A stretch of DNA of 63,292 nt from an uncultured Lentibacter sp. (GTDB lineage Bacteria > Pseudomonadota > Alphaproteobacteria > Rhodobacterales > Rhodobacteraceae): the NCBI RefSeq assembly GCF_937123735.1, contig NZ_CAKZKL010000036.1, positions 1 through 63,292 of the forward strand, in the 5' to 3' direction. A model generated the notes under the pieces. It did not search any database and had not been told where the DNA came from. It saw only the letters and a program-made list of their open reading frames with translations. How positions within the stretch are numbered: the first letter of the stretch is position 1; every line of letters starts with the position of its first letter. Below are positions 46,304 through 55,079 of this stretch, piece by piece. The translations under genes and the position numbers were made by a program.

Positions 46304-47817
46304 GAAGGTTCGGCCGTGGGGCTTGCGCGAAAGCTGACCGCCTCGGCGATGTGGGGTTTGCGCAGATGCTCTGCCCCGTCGAGGTCGGCAATGGTGCGCG
46401 CCACCCGCAATATGCGATGATAACCGCGCGCCGTCAGGCCAAACCGGTCGGCGGCTTTGAGCAAAAAGGCCCGCCCCTCGGGGTCGGGGGTGGCAATCTC
46501 CTCCAGCAGGGCACCTTCGGCATCTGCGTTGAGATGCACGTCCTTGACCGCCTCAAAACGCTGCACCTGCCGTGCACGGGCACGCATGACATTGCCGGCA
46601 ATCTCTTCGGAGGTGGCGCCCGCCGAGGGCAATTCAAGCTCGCTCAGCGACACGGCGGGCACCTCAAGGCGAAGGTCAAAACGGTCCATCAACGGCCCGG
46701 AAATACGCCCGAGATAATCTTCGCCACACTGTGGCACCCGCGCGCAGGCGCGCGCCGGGTCAAACAAATACCCGCATTTGCAAGGGTTGGCAGCTGCGAT
46801 GAGCAAGAAGCGACAAGGGTAGCGGACATGGGCATTCGCCCGGCTGACCACAACCTCGCCTGTCTCGATGGGCTGGCGCAGGGTCTCCAGAACCGCACGA
46901 GGAAACTCGGGGAATTCATCCATGAACAACACCCCGTTGTGCGCAAGGCTGATTTCGCCCGGTTTGGCGCTGCGCCCACCGCCGACAATGGCCGCCATCG
47001 AAGCCGTGTGATGGGGCTCGCGAAAGGGGGCTTGGCGCGAAATGCCCCCTTCTTTGATCAGCCCCGAGAGGGAATGAATCATGGAGGTGTCCAGGGCTTC
47101 TGTGGCCGTGAGCGGGGGCAAAAGCGCGGGCAGCCGTGCTGCAAGCATGGATTTTCCAGCCCCCGGTGGGCCGACCATCATCATATGGTGGCGGCCCGCT
47201 GCGGCAATTTCCAATGCGCGTTTTGCCCGTTCCTGCCCTTTTACATCCCGCAGATCGCGCCCGCCTGCTGGCGCGCGCAGCTCGCCGGGCTGGGCAGGCG
47301 GCAGGGGCATCTGCCCGGTGAGGTGCTGAATGGCATGAAGCAACGAGGCGGGCGCAATCACCTGTGCGGCCTCCACCCAGGCGGCTTCCGCCCCGGACAG
47401 CTGTGGGCACATCAGGGTGCGGTTTTCCTGCGCGGCGGCCAAGGCGGCAGGCAAGGCACCACTCACCGCAACCAGTGCCCCGTCCAGTGACAGCTCGCCA
47501 AGAGAAGTGAGCCCTTCCACCGCATCTTTGGGCAAAATTTCCAAGGCGGCCAGAAGCGAGAGGGCAATCGGCAGATCGAAATGGCTGCCCTCTTTTGGCA
47601 AATCTGCGGGCGAGAGATTGATTGTGACCCGCTTGGAGGGCAGCGCTATGGCGAGCGCACTGAGGGCCGCGCGCACGCGGTCGCGCGCTTCGGACACAGC
47701 TTTGTCGGGCAGCCCCACGATCGAGAAGGCTGGCAAGCCGGGGGTCAGGGCGCATTGGACTTCAACAGCGCGCGCCTCAACGCCTTCAAAAGCAACTGTA
47801 TAGGTGCGTGCAACCAT
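46297..47817 (-). CDS. comM: ComM/YifB-type AAA+ ATPase (Mg-chelatase family)
   Basis: A 506-aa protein. The N-terminal ChlI domain (YTVAFEGVEARAVEVQCALTPGLPAFSIVGLPDKAVSEARDRVRAAL) is followed by the AAA+ domain (MMVGPPGAGKSMLAARLPALLP Walker A, GVLFMDEFPEF Walker B) and C-terminal GYHRILRVARTIADLDG. ComM is a branch-migration helicase that helps integrate transformed DNA. In Rhodobacter capsulatus it is needed by recipients of gene transfer agent DNA. A CtrA-like site lies 42-56 bp upstream. Confidence 0.93.
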   Translation of the reverse strand: MVARTYTVAFEGVEARAVEVQCALTPGLPAFSIVGLPDKAVSEARDRVRAALSALAIALPSKRVTINLSPADLPKEGSHFDLPIALSLLAALEILPKDAVEGLTSLGELSLDGALVAVSGALPAALAAAQENRTLMCPQLSGAEAAWVEAAQVIAPASLLHAIQHLTGQMPLPPAQPGELRAPAGGRDLRDVKGQERAKRALEIAAAGRHHMMMVGPPGAGKSMLAARLPALLPPLTATEALDTSMIHSLSGLIKEGGISRQAPFREPHHTASMAAIVGGGRSAKPGEISLAHNGVLFMDEFPEFPRAVLETLRQPIETGEVVVSRANAHVRYPCRFLLIAAANPCKCGYLFDPARACARVPQCGEDYLGRISGPLMDRFDLRLEVPAVSLSELELPSAGATSEEIAGNVMRARARQVQRFEAVKDVHLNADAEGALLEEIATPDPEGRAFLLKAADRFGLTARGYHRILRVARTIADLDGAEHLRKPHIAEAVSFRASPTAEPSP

Positions 47818-47858
47818 GTCTGCCTCTCGTGTGATGGTTAACGGTTAGGCAGCCAAGG

Positions 47859-47873
47859 TTTATAATTGGTTAA
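47859..47873 (-). promoter_or_regulatory. CtrA-like site upstream of comM (one mismatch)
   Basis: On the minus strand it reads TTAACCAATTATAAA, one mismatch from TTAA-N7-TTAA. comM is reported as CtrA-controlled in Rhodobacter capsulatus, which makes the position meaningful, but single-mismatch sites are expected several times by chance in 63 kb. Confidence 0.3.
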
Positions 47874-47895
47874 CAAATGGACTGAAACAGCGGTC

Positions 47896-48582
47896 TTAGG
47901 CCATCGGATCGGGCCAGGGGGCTGTTGGCAGCGGCTGTGGGTAGGGGAAGGGATCATAGCGCCGTGCGATGCCGTCAGCGCGCCAGGCGCAAAAGGCGGG
48001 GTCGGCCAGCGTGAGATCGCGATAGCGGGCCAGTTCGGGGCTCGCCGGCAGGCCATATCCGGCAAAGCGTGCCATGAGGGGGGCATAAAAGACATCAGCC
48101 AGGCTGTAGGCACCAAACAACCATGGCCCGTCGACCGTATGGGCGCGGGCCAGCGCCACCAGTGTTTCAACACGTTCCAGATCGGCTTGCACCGACTCCG
48201 AGGGCTCATAGCCGACCCATTGATGAAACAATTGCATCGGGCAGGCTTGCCGCAGAGCGCCAAATCCCGCGTGCATTTCTGCCACCATGGAACGGGCCCG
48301 GGCGCGGGCCAGCGGCGCGGCGGGCCAATACCCCAAATCAGGATGGCGTGTGGCCAGCTCTTCCGCAATGGCGAGGCTGTCTGTGAGCAAGGCCCCATCG
48401 GCGCATTTGAGCACCGGCACGCTGCGGGCCGGTGCAAGTGGCAGCAGATCAAGAGGCAACTGCCCGCTGTAGAGCCCCAGCAGATGGGCGCGATAGGGCA
48501 GCCCGAAGCGTTCCAGCATCAACCAGCCCCGGAGGGACCAGCTCGAAAAGGCTTTGTCGCCAATAAAAAGATCATATGTCAT
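47896..48582 (-). CDS. Glutathione S-transferase family protein
   Basis: A 228-aa GST. The N-terminal thioredoxin-like domain is YDLFIGDKAFSSWSLRGWLMLERFGLPY, with the active-site Ser in FSSWSLR, then RSVPVLKCADGALLTDSLAIAEEL (the VP and S/T-binding loop). The helical C-terminal domain contains WLFGAYSLADVFYAPLMAR. The substrate is unknown. The start at 48582 gives MTYDLFIGDKAFSSW; the frame to 48657 lacks homology. Confidence 0.88.
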   Translation of the reverse strand: MTYDLFIGDKAFSSWSLRGWLMLERFGLPYRAHLLGLYSGQLPLDLLPLAPARSVPVLKCADGALLTDSLAIAEELATRHPDLGYWPAAPLARARARSMVAEMHAGFGALRQACPMQLFHQWVGYEPSESVQADLERVETLVALARAHTVDGPWLFGAYSLADVFYAPLMARFAGYGLPASPELARYRDLTLADPAFCAWRADGIARRYDPFPYPQPLPTAPWPDPMA

Positions 48583-48722
48583 GGCGCATACAATAGGCCC
48601 CCAAACGACCAGAGAACAGTGCATTCTGGCGCCGCTCTGGCCGGTCACGCCGTGCAAGGGCCATTGAGTTTATGGTCTGCTCGGCATAACTCTGAGACAG
48701 CGGGAAGATTTGGAGGCCCAAC

Positions 48723-49916
48723 ATGCTGGCAGGCAAAAGACTGTTGCTCATCATCGGGGGAGGCATTGCCGCCTATAAATGCCTTGATCTTCTGCGCCGT
48801 CTGAAAGAACAGGGTATGCAAGTGACCCCTGTGCTGACGGCCGCAGCGCAAGAATTTGTCACGCCACTCTCGGTGGCTGCATTGGCGGGTGAAAAGGTCT
48901 ACACCGATCTTTTTGACCTCACTGATGAGTCCGAGATGGGCCATATCCAGCTCAGCCGTGTGGCTGATCTTGTGTTGGTGGCGCCGGCCACGGCCGATTT
49001 GATGGCCAAGATGGCAGGGGGGCATGCCAATGATCTGGCGAGCACGCTGCTCATGGCGACAGATACACCTGTGATGATTGCGCCGGCCATGAACCTGCGC
49101 ATGTGGCAGCACCCGGCGACACAGCGCAACGCGGCGCAGCTGCAAGCCGATGGCATCACGCTGGTGGGGCCAAATGCGGGGGGCATGGCCTGCGGGGAAT
49201 ATGGCCCCGGGAGGATGTCTGAGCCCCTGGAGATTGTTGCGGCCATCAAGGCGGCGCTGTCAAACGGGCCGTTGACGGGCAAGCGCCTGTTGGTGACCTC
49301 GGGGCCAACCCATGAGCCGATTGATCCGGTGCGCTACATTGCCAATCGCTCATCCGGAGCACAGGGCAGCGCCATTGCCGCGGCTCTCGCAGCGCTGGGT
49401 GCTGAGGTTGTGTTTGTGACAGGTCCGGCCGATGTGCCTCCGCCTGAGGGCGTTGAGGTTGTGGCGGTGCAAACGGCCGCCGAGATGCTTGCGGCGGTTG
49501 AAAAGGCGCTGCCGGTCGATGGGGCCGTCTTCGCGGCGGCCGTGGCCGATTGGCGCGTGGCCAGCGCCCAAAAGTCCAAGATTAAGAAAGACAAGGGCAA
49601 GCTTCCGGTGCTCGAATTTGCGGAAAACCCTGATATTCTGGCGCAAATCAGCCAGATGAAAACCGGACGCCCCAAGCTTGTTGTCGGGTTTGCTGCGGAA
49701 ACCGATGATGTGATTGCCCTTGCCCAGGCCAAACGTGTGCGCAAAGGCTGTGACTGGATTGTTGCCAATGATGTCCGCCCGCAAACCGGCATCATGGGCG
49801 GAGAGGAAAATGCGGTGCATGTGATCACGGCTGACAGCTGCGAGAGCTGGCCGCGTATGCAAAAAACACAGGTTGCTTGTCAGCTTGCAGACCGTATTGC
49901 AGCGGCTCTTGCGTGA
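48723..49916 (+). CDS. coaBC: Bifunctional phosphopantothenoylcysteine decarboxylase/synthetase
   Basis: A 397-aa fusion for coenzyme A synthesis. The N-terminal CoaC flavoprotein has LLIIGGGIAAYKCLDLLRRLKE, HIQLSRVADLVLVAPATADLMAKMAGG and MIAPAMNLRMWQHPATQ, with the decarboxylase Cys in GGMACGEYGPGRM. The C-terminal CoaB synthetase has LLVTSGPTHEPIDPVRYIANRSSGAQGSAIA and VGFAAETDDV. GGAGG precedes the ATG. dut follows 39 bp later. Confidence 0.97.
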   Translation: MLAGKRLLLIIGGGIAAYKCLDLLRRLKEQGMQVTPVLTAAAQEFVTPLSVAALAGEKVYTDLFDLTDESEMGHIQLSRVADLVLVAPATADLMAKMAGGHANDLASTLLMATDTPVMIAPAMNLRMWQHPATQRNAAQLQADGITLVGPNAGGMACGEYGPGRMSEPLEIVAAIKAALSNGPLTGKRLLVTSGPTHEPIDPVRYIANRSSGAQGSAIAAALAALGAEVVFVTGPADVPPPEGVEVVAVQTAAEMLAAVEKALPVDGAVFAAAVADWRVASAQKSKIKKDKGKLPVLEFAENPDILAQISQMKTGRPKLVVGFAAETDDVIALAQAKRVRKGCDWIVANDVRPQTGIMGGEENAVHVITADSCESWPRMQKTQVACQLADRIAAALA

Positions 49917-49955
49917 GGATTTGAGTATTTTTGCCAAGAAAAAGAAGGGCGTAAT

Positions 49956-50411
49956 GTGGTTACGGTAAGATTTGCATGGGAGCCTTGGGCGGATATGTCC
50001 TTGGGCCTGCCCGCCTATGAAACCACGGGGGCGGCGGGGGCGGACTTGCGCGCGAATTTGGCTGATCGCGGCGAGATTGTTTTGGCCCCAGGCGCGCGCG
50101 CGCTCGTGACGACGGGGTTGCGGGTCGAAATTCCTGCGGGCTATGAGGCGCAGCTGCGTCCGCGCTCGGGGCTTGCGCTCAAACATGGGATTACCTTGCC
50201 CAACAGCCCGGGAACCATTGATGCGGATTATCGCGGCCCTCTCGGGGTGATTGTCTTGAATGCGGGGCAGGAGGCGTTTTGTTTGAGCCACGGCGAGCGC
50301 ATGGCGCAACTGATTGTGGCACCGGTGGTGCAGGCACGCTTTGAGCTGGTTGCCGAGCTTTCGCAAACCCCGCGCGGTGCCGGTGGTTTTGGATCGACGG
50401 GGCGCAGCTGA
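49956..50411 (+). CDS. dut: dUTP diphosphatase
   Basis: A 151-aa trimeric dUTPase that hydrolyses dUTP to dUMP. Motifs in order: AGADLRANL (1), [37 protein letters not shown] (2-4 region, with [11 protein letters not shown] in the nucleotide pocket) and [10 protein letters not shown] (5, the C-terminal glycine-rich arm). The start is a GTG. It ends on the ATG of the ThiF-like gene. Confidence 0.97.
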   Translation: MVTVRFAWEPWADMSLGLPAYETTGAAGADLRANLADRGEIVLAPGARALVTTGLRVEIPAGYEAQLRPRSGLALKHGITLPNSPGTIDADYRGPLGVIVLNAGQEAFCLSHGERMAQLIVAPVVQARFELVAELSQTPRGAGGFGSTGRS

Positions 50412-51436
50412 TGGCGCTCGCGATGGTCGGATGGATGGGGATTCTCTGGGCTTTGGGCGGGTATTTTCGCTGGCCCCGGCCTTTGGTTTGGGGGCTCATT
50501 GTGGTGAGCTATCTGGCCGGGTTGGGGCTGCAAATGACTGTGCCACAGGGCGAGCCCGGGGGGTGGGCGTTGTTTGGCGGGCTGGCGGCGCTTGCGGGGC
50601 TTTATGCTTTCGGACTGGCGCGGCTGAAGGCCCGCATGGTGCCGCAACCGGACCCTGCACCGCGCCCAACGGGGCTGTTTCGCGACGCGGAGCTGGAGCG
50701 CTACACACGCCATATTGTGCTGCGCGAACTGGGCGGGCCGGGGCAGCGCAAGCTCAAAGAGGCCAAAGTTCTGGTCGTCGGGGCGGGGGGGCTTGGCTCA
50801 CCTGCGTTGCTGTATCTGGCGGCGGCCGGTGTCGGGACCCTTGGGGTGATTGATGCGGATCGGGTGGACAACAGCAATTTGCAGCGCCAGATCATTCATC
50901 GGGACGGCACAATCGGCCTGCCCAAGGTGCAATCGGCCGCAGAGGCGCTGCGCGCGCTCAACCCTTTTGTGGCGGTGCGCCCCTATGAACGCGCCCTGAC
51001 AGAGGAAATGGCCGGCGAGCTTTTTGCGCAGTATGATGTGATTTTGGATGGCACAGATAATTTTGCCACCCGATACTTGAGCAATTCTGCCGCTGTTGCC
51101 CAAGGCAAGCCATTGATTTCAGGGGCTTTGGCGCAATGGGAGGGGCAGATTTCTGTCTTTGACCCCGCTGAGGGAGGGCCTTGCTATGAATGCATCTTCC
51201 CGGAGGCCCCGGCGCCGGGGCTGGCGCCGTCTTGCGCAGAGGCAGGCGTTGTTGCCGCGCTGCCCGGGGTGATCGGCTCCATGATGGCGCTGGAAGCGAT
51301 CAAGCAGATCACCGGGGCAGGCCATGTAACACGAGGCGAGATGCTGATTTATGACGGGCTTTACGGAGAAAGCCGCAAAATCAAGCTCTCGCCGCGCGCG
51401 GGCTGCGCTGTTTGTGGTGCTCTAGAGAACCGTTGA
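50411..51436 (+). CDS. MoeB/ThiF-type E1-like protein with an N-terminal membrane domain
   Basis: A 341-aa protein. Residues ~1-75 hold three hydrophobic segments (around 3-17, 24-40 and 52-70). Residues ~90-341 form a ThiF/MoeB/HesA adenylyltransferase: GAGGLGSP (124-131) binds ATP, DADRVDNSNLQRQI follows, DGTDNFATRYLSN is conserved, SCAEAGV holds the likely catalytic cysteine, and CYEC/CAVC are the zinc-binding pairs. E1-like enzymes normally activate ubiquitin-like sulfur carriers (MoaD, ThiS) in the cytosol, so the membrane domain is unusual. Overlaps dut by one base. Confidence 0.85.
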   Translation: MALAMVGWMGILWALGGYFRWPRPLVWGLIVVSYLAGLGLQMTVPQGEPGGWALFGGLAALAGLYAFGLARLKARMVPQPDPAPRPTGLFRDAELERYTRHIVLRELGGPGQRKLKEAKVLVVGAGGLGSPALLYLAAAGVGTLGVIDADRVDNSNLQRQIIHRDGTIGLPKVQSAAEALRALNPFVAVRPYERALTEEMAGELFAQYDVILDGTDNFATRYLSNSAAVAQGKPLISGALAQWEGQISVFDPAEGGPCYECIFPEAPAPGLAPSCAEAGVVAALPGVIGSMMALEAIKQITGAGHVTRGEMLIYDGLYGESRKIKLSPRAGCAVCGALENR

Positions 51437-51483
51437 AACGCTGGTTTTACGCCAATGCAGGCGGGTAGAAAAAGGAAGATCAT

Positions 51484-53496
51484 ATGAACAATCCGCTCTT
51501 GGCAGACTGGGACACGCCTTTCCGGATCGCGCCGTTCCAAACTTTCTCTGATGACGATTTCGCACCGGCTCTTGAGGTCGCTCTGGGGCGGCACAACAGC
51601 GAGATCGCGGCCATTGCTGCCCAGCAAGATGCGGTTTCGTTTGAGACGGTCATCGGGGCGTTGGAACGTGCGGGGAAAGACCTGGAGAAGGTGCTCTCGG
51701 TGTTTTACACGGTGTCAAGCGCAGACAGCACAGCTGCGCGCGAGGCTCTGCAAAGGGAATTCGCGCCCAAACTCGCGGCTCATTTTTCGCAGATTACAGC
51801 CAATAAGGCGCTGTTTGCGCGGATTGAGGCGCTCTGGACGGTGCGCGACACGCAGGATTTGACCCCAGAGCAGCAGCGGGTGTTAATGTTGACACGGCGC
51901 GGCTTTTTGCGCGCCGGAGCGGCGCTCACCGGTGCGCAGGATGTGCGGATGGGCGAAATCAAATCACGCCTGGCGCAGCTTGGAACAAGTTTTACGCAAA
52001 ATCTTCTGGCAGATGAACGCGATTGGTTCATGCCCCTGGGCGATGGTGACCTGGCAGGGCTGCCACAATTTGTAATTGATGCGGCGTGCGCCGCGGGGGC
52101 TGAAAAAGGCCAACCCGGCCCCGTGGTAACCTTGTCACGCTCGCTTATCGTGCCTTTCTTGGAGTTTTCCTCGCGGCGGGATTTGCGCCGCAAAGCCTTT
52201 GAGGCCTGGAGCGCACGCGGAGCCAACGGTGGGGCCACAGACAACCGCGCGATCTGTGCCGAGATTCTCGCGCTGCGCCAGGAGCGGGCCGCACTCTTGG
52301 GATATGAAAGTTTTGCAGCCTATAAACTGGAAACGGAGATGGCCGGAACGCCGGAGGCGGTGCACCAATTGCTGAGAGATGTTTGGGGGCCTGCCAAAGC
52401 GCAGGCCGAGGCAGACGCCAAGGTGCTGACGGCGATGCTGAAGGATGACGGTATAAATGAACCGCTGGCACCTTGGGATTGGCGCTACTATGCGGCCAGG
52501 CGACGCGAGGCGGAGCATAACCTAAACGAGGCGGAGCTAAAGCCCTATTTTCAGCTCGACAAGATGATTGAAGCAAGCTTCGCCTGTGCGAACCGGCTGT
52601 TCGGGCTGGACTTTGCTCCCTTGGATGTCGCGCTTTATCACCCGGATTGCCGGGCCTGGAATGTGACCCGGGATGGCAAACATGTTGCGGTCTTTATCGG
52701 CGATTATTTCGCGCGCGGCTCAAAACGCTCCGGAGCGTGGTGTTCGGCGATGCGTGCGCAAGCAGGCTATCCGCAGGCACAGAGCCCGGTTGTGATCAAT
52801 GTGTGCAACTTTGCCAAGGCAACACCAGCATTGCTGAGCTATGACGATGCGCGCACCTTGTTTCACGAGTTTGGCCATGCGCTGCACCAGATGTTGTCAA
52901 ATGTCACCTATGAGAGTGTCTCCGGAACATCCGTCGCACGGGATTTTGTGGAGCTGCCCAGCCAGTTGTTTGAACATTGGTTAACCGTCCCGGCGATCCT
53001 GACAGAGTTTGCGATCCATTGCGAGACGGGCGCCCCCATGCCGGCCCCACTCTTGGAAAAGCTGTTGGGGGCAGCCCATTTCGATATGGGGTTTCAGACC
53101 GTTGAATACCTGGCCTCTGCCATGGTTGACCTGGCGTTTCACGAGGGGGCGGCTCCGCAAGATCCGATGGCGCGGCAGGCCGAGGTTTTGGCCCAGATCG
53201 GGCTGCCTGCGGCGATTGCCATGCGCCATGCAACGCCGCAATTTGCGCATGTGTTTTCCGGCGATGGCTATGCTGCGGGATATTATTCTTACATGTGGTC
53301 GGAAGTTATGGACGCGGACGCCTTTGCCGCCTTTGAGGACTGCGGCGATGTGTTTGATCCGGCGCTCGCAGCATCTTTGGAGCGCAATATTCTGTCGCGT
53401 GGGGGGGCAGAGGAGCCTTCCGAATTATATGTGGCGTTTCGGGGGCGGATGCCTGGGGTTGAGGCTTTGCTCCGCGGGCGCGGGCTTGGCACATGA
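51484..53496 (+). CDS. M3-family oligopeptidase (Dcp/oligopeptidase A-like)
   Basis: A 670-aa zinc metallopeptidase of family M3. The zinc-binding LFHEFGHALHQM places HEFGH at residues 461-465, and the third ligand is expected in SVSGTSVARDFVELPSQLFEHW. PLLADWDTPFRIAPF and YSYMWSEVMDADAF are typical of Dcp/OpdA. It probably degrades cytosolic peptides or signal-peptide fragments. AAGGAAG precedes the ATG. Confidence 0.93.
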   Translation: MNNPLLADWDTPFRIAPFQTFSDDDFAPALEVALGRHNSEIAAIAAQQDAVSFETVIGALERAGKDLEKVLSVFYTVSSADSTAAREALQREFAPKLAAHFSQITANKALFARIEALWTVRDTQDLTPEQQRVLMLTRRGFLRAGAALTGAQDVRMGEIKSRLAQLGTSFTQNLLADERDWFMPLGDGDLAGLPQFVIDAACAAGAEKGQPGPVVTLSRSLIVPFLEFSSRRDLRRKAFEAWSARGANGGATDNRAICAEILALRQERAALLGYESFAAYKLETEMAGTPEAVHQLLRDVWGPAKAQAEADAKVLTAMLKDDGINEPLAPWDWRYYAARRREAEHNLNEAELKPYFQLDKMIEASFACANRLFGLDFAPLDVALYHPDCRAWNVTRDGKHVAVFIGDYFARGSKRSGAWCSAMRAQAGYPQAQSPVVINVCNFAKATPALLSYDDARTLFHEFGHALHQMLSNVTYESVSGTSVARDFVELPSQLFEHWLTVPAILTEFAIHCETGAPMPAPLLEKLLGAAHFDMGFQTVEYLASAMVDLAFHEGAAPQDPMARQAEVLAQIGLPAAIAMRHATPQFAHVFSGDGYAAGYYSYMWSEVMDADAFAAFEDCGDVFDPALAASLERNILSRGGAEEPSELYVAFRGRMPGVEALLRGRGLGT

Positions 53497-53559
53497 AACA
53501 AACGCCCGCCCCCGGGGCGCTGCCCCCGGACCCGCGCGATATTTTGAAAGAGAAGAAGA

Positions 53560-55053
53560 TCAGAAGGTTTGATCATAGGCCCCAACCGCGGGCTCTGTGC
53601 GAATGATGCTGTCGAGTGCGCCGAAAATGGCGCGCATTTCTGTTTCGCTATGGGCGCTTTCACATACGACCACGAGATTGGGAGTGTTGGAGCTGGCGCG
53701 CACGAGCCCCCAGGAGCCGTTGTCCAGAATAACCCTTGCACCATTGACCGTGACCACGTCCTTGATGGCGCGCCCAGCCAGGGGTTCATGGGCGTCTGCC
53801 ATGGCTTTGATCTTGTCGACGAGACGTTGCAACACGCTGTATTTTTCGAGATCAGGGCAATGGGGTGACATGGTTGGTGTGGCCCAAGTTTGCGGCAAGG
53901 CGCGGCGCAAATCTGACATTTTCATATCCGGGTTGCGATCCATGAGCTTGCAGATTTCGACCGCGACGCGCAGCCCACAATCATAGCCCCGCCCGATGGG
54001 GCCCGCGAGGAAGTAATGCCCCGATTTCTCAAAACCGGCCAGCGCGCCCAGCTCCTTGACCCGGCGTTTCATGTGGCTGTGGCCTGTTTTCCAATAATCG
54101 GCGCTTGCGCCATTGGCTTTCAAAACGGGATCTGAGGCGAAGAGCCCTGTTGATTTGACATCGGCAACAAAGATGCTGTCGGGGTGAAGCTTGCTCAGGT
54201 CGCGTGCCAAGATAACGCCCACTTTATCGGCAAATATTTCTTCACCTTCGTCATCAACAACACCACAGCGATCGCCATCTCCGTCAAAGCCCAGGGCAAA
54301 ATCGGCGCCGCTGTCTTTGACCGAGGCGCTCATGTCATGCAGCATCTCCAATGCTTCCGGGTTCGGATTGTAATGGGGGAAGCTGTAATCGAGCTCGGTA
54401 TGGGAGGGGATAACCTCCACGCCGATCCGCTCAAAGACCTCAGGTGCAAAGGCGGCGGCGGTGCCGTTGCCTGTGGCGCAGACCACGCGCAGCTTGCGGC
54501 GCATTTTGAAATCGCCCACGAGATCGTTGATATAGGCGTCGCGGACCCCGTCAACAAAGCTATAGGCGCCGCCACTGCGCGGTTGTCCACGGCCTTGCAG
54601 CACAATATCGCGCAGCTCGGCCATGTCTTCTGGCCCGTGGGTAAGTGGGCGCTCAAACCCCATTTTCACGCCGGTCCAGCCGTTTGGGTTGTGTGAGGCT
54701 GTGACCATGGCAACGGCGGGGACATCAAGATGGAACTGGGCAAAATAGGCCATTGGCGAAACCGCTGGACCTATATCCTGAACATGAATACCGGCCTGCA
54801 TCAGCCCGAGCATCAACGCATTTTTGATGGAGAGGGAATAGTCGCGATAATCATTTGCGACCGCAATCACCGGTGCAACCCCACGGGCGTGCATCTGGGT
54901 GCCAAGGCCAAGGCCAAGCGCTGTGATCCCAGGCAGGTTGATCTCTTCTGGGTATTTCCAGCGCGCATCATATTCGCGAAAACCTGTCGGGGTGATCATC
55001 GGGTCGCGCAGGAACGACCAGGTGTTGGGGGTGCAAACGTCAACTGGGTGCAT
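53560..55053 (-). CDS. Phosphomannomutase/phosphoglucomutase
   Basis: A 497-aa alpha-D-phosphohexomutase interconverting mannose-6-P/mannose-1-P or glucose-6-P/glucose-1-P. Markers are AVANDYRDYSLSIKNAL, the phosphoserine loop VTASHNPNGWTG (Ser120), the magnesium site FDGDGDRCGVVD, and the C-terminal phosphate-binding ILDNGSWGLVRASSNTPNLVVV. It is slightly longer than usual (~460 aa). It lies next to the capsule export genes, which is consistent with sugar-nucleotide supply. Confidence 0.93.
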   Translation of the reverse strand: MHPVDVCTPNTWSFLRDPMITPTGFREYDARWKYPEEINLPGITALGLGLGTQMHARGVAPVIAVANDYRDYSLSIKNALMLGLMQAGIHVQDIGPAVSPMAYFAQFHLDVPAVAMVTASHNPNGWTGVKMGFERPLTHGPEDMAELRDIVLQGRGQPRSGGAYSFVDGVRDAYINDLVGDFKMRRKLRVVCATGNGTAAAFAPEVFERIGVEVIPSHTELDYSFPHYNPNPEALEMLHDMSASVKDSGADFALGFDGDGDRCGVVDDEGEEIFADKVGVILARDLSKLHPDSIFVADVKSTGLFASDPVLKANGASADYWKTGHSHMKRRVKELGALAGFEKSGHYFLAGPIGRGYDCGLRVAVEICKLMDRNPDMKMSDLRRALPQTWATPTMSPHCPDLEKYSVLQRLVDKIKAMADAHEPLAGRAIKDVVTVNGARVILDNGSWGLVRASSNTPNLVVVCESAHSETEMRAIFGALDSIIRTEPAVGAYDQTF

Positions 55054-55079
55054 TTTGGATACTCTTGTAAAGGGCGTCT

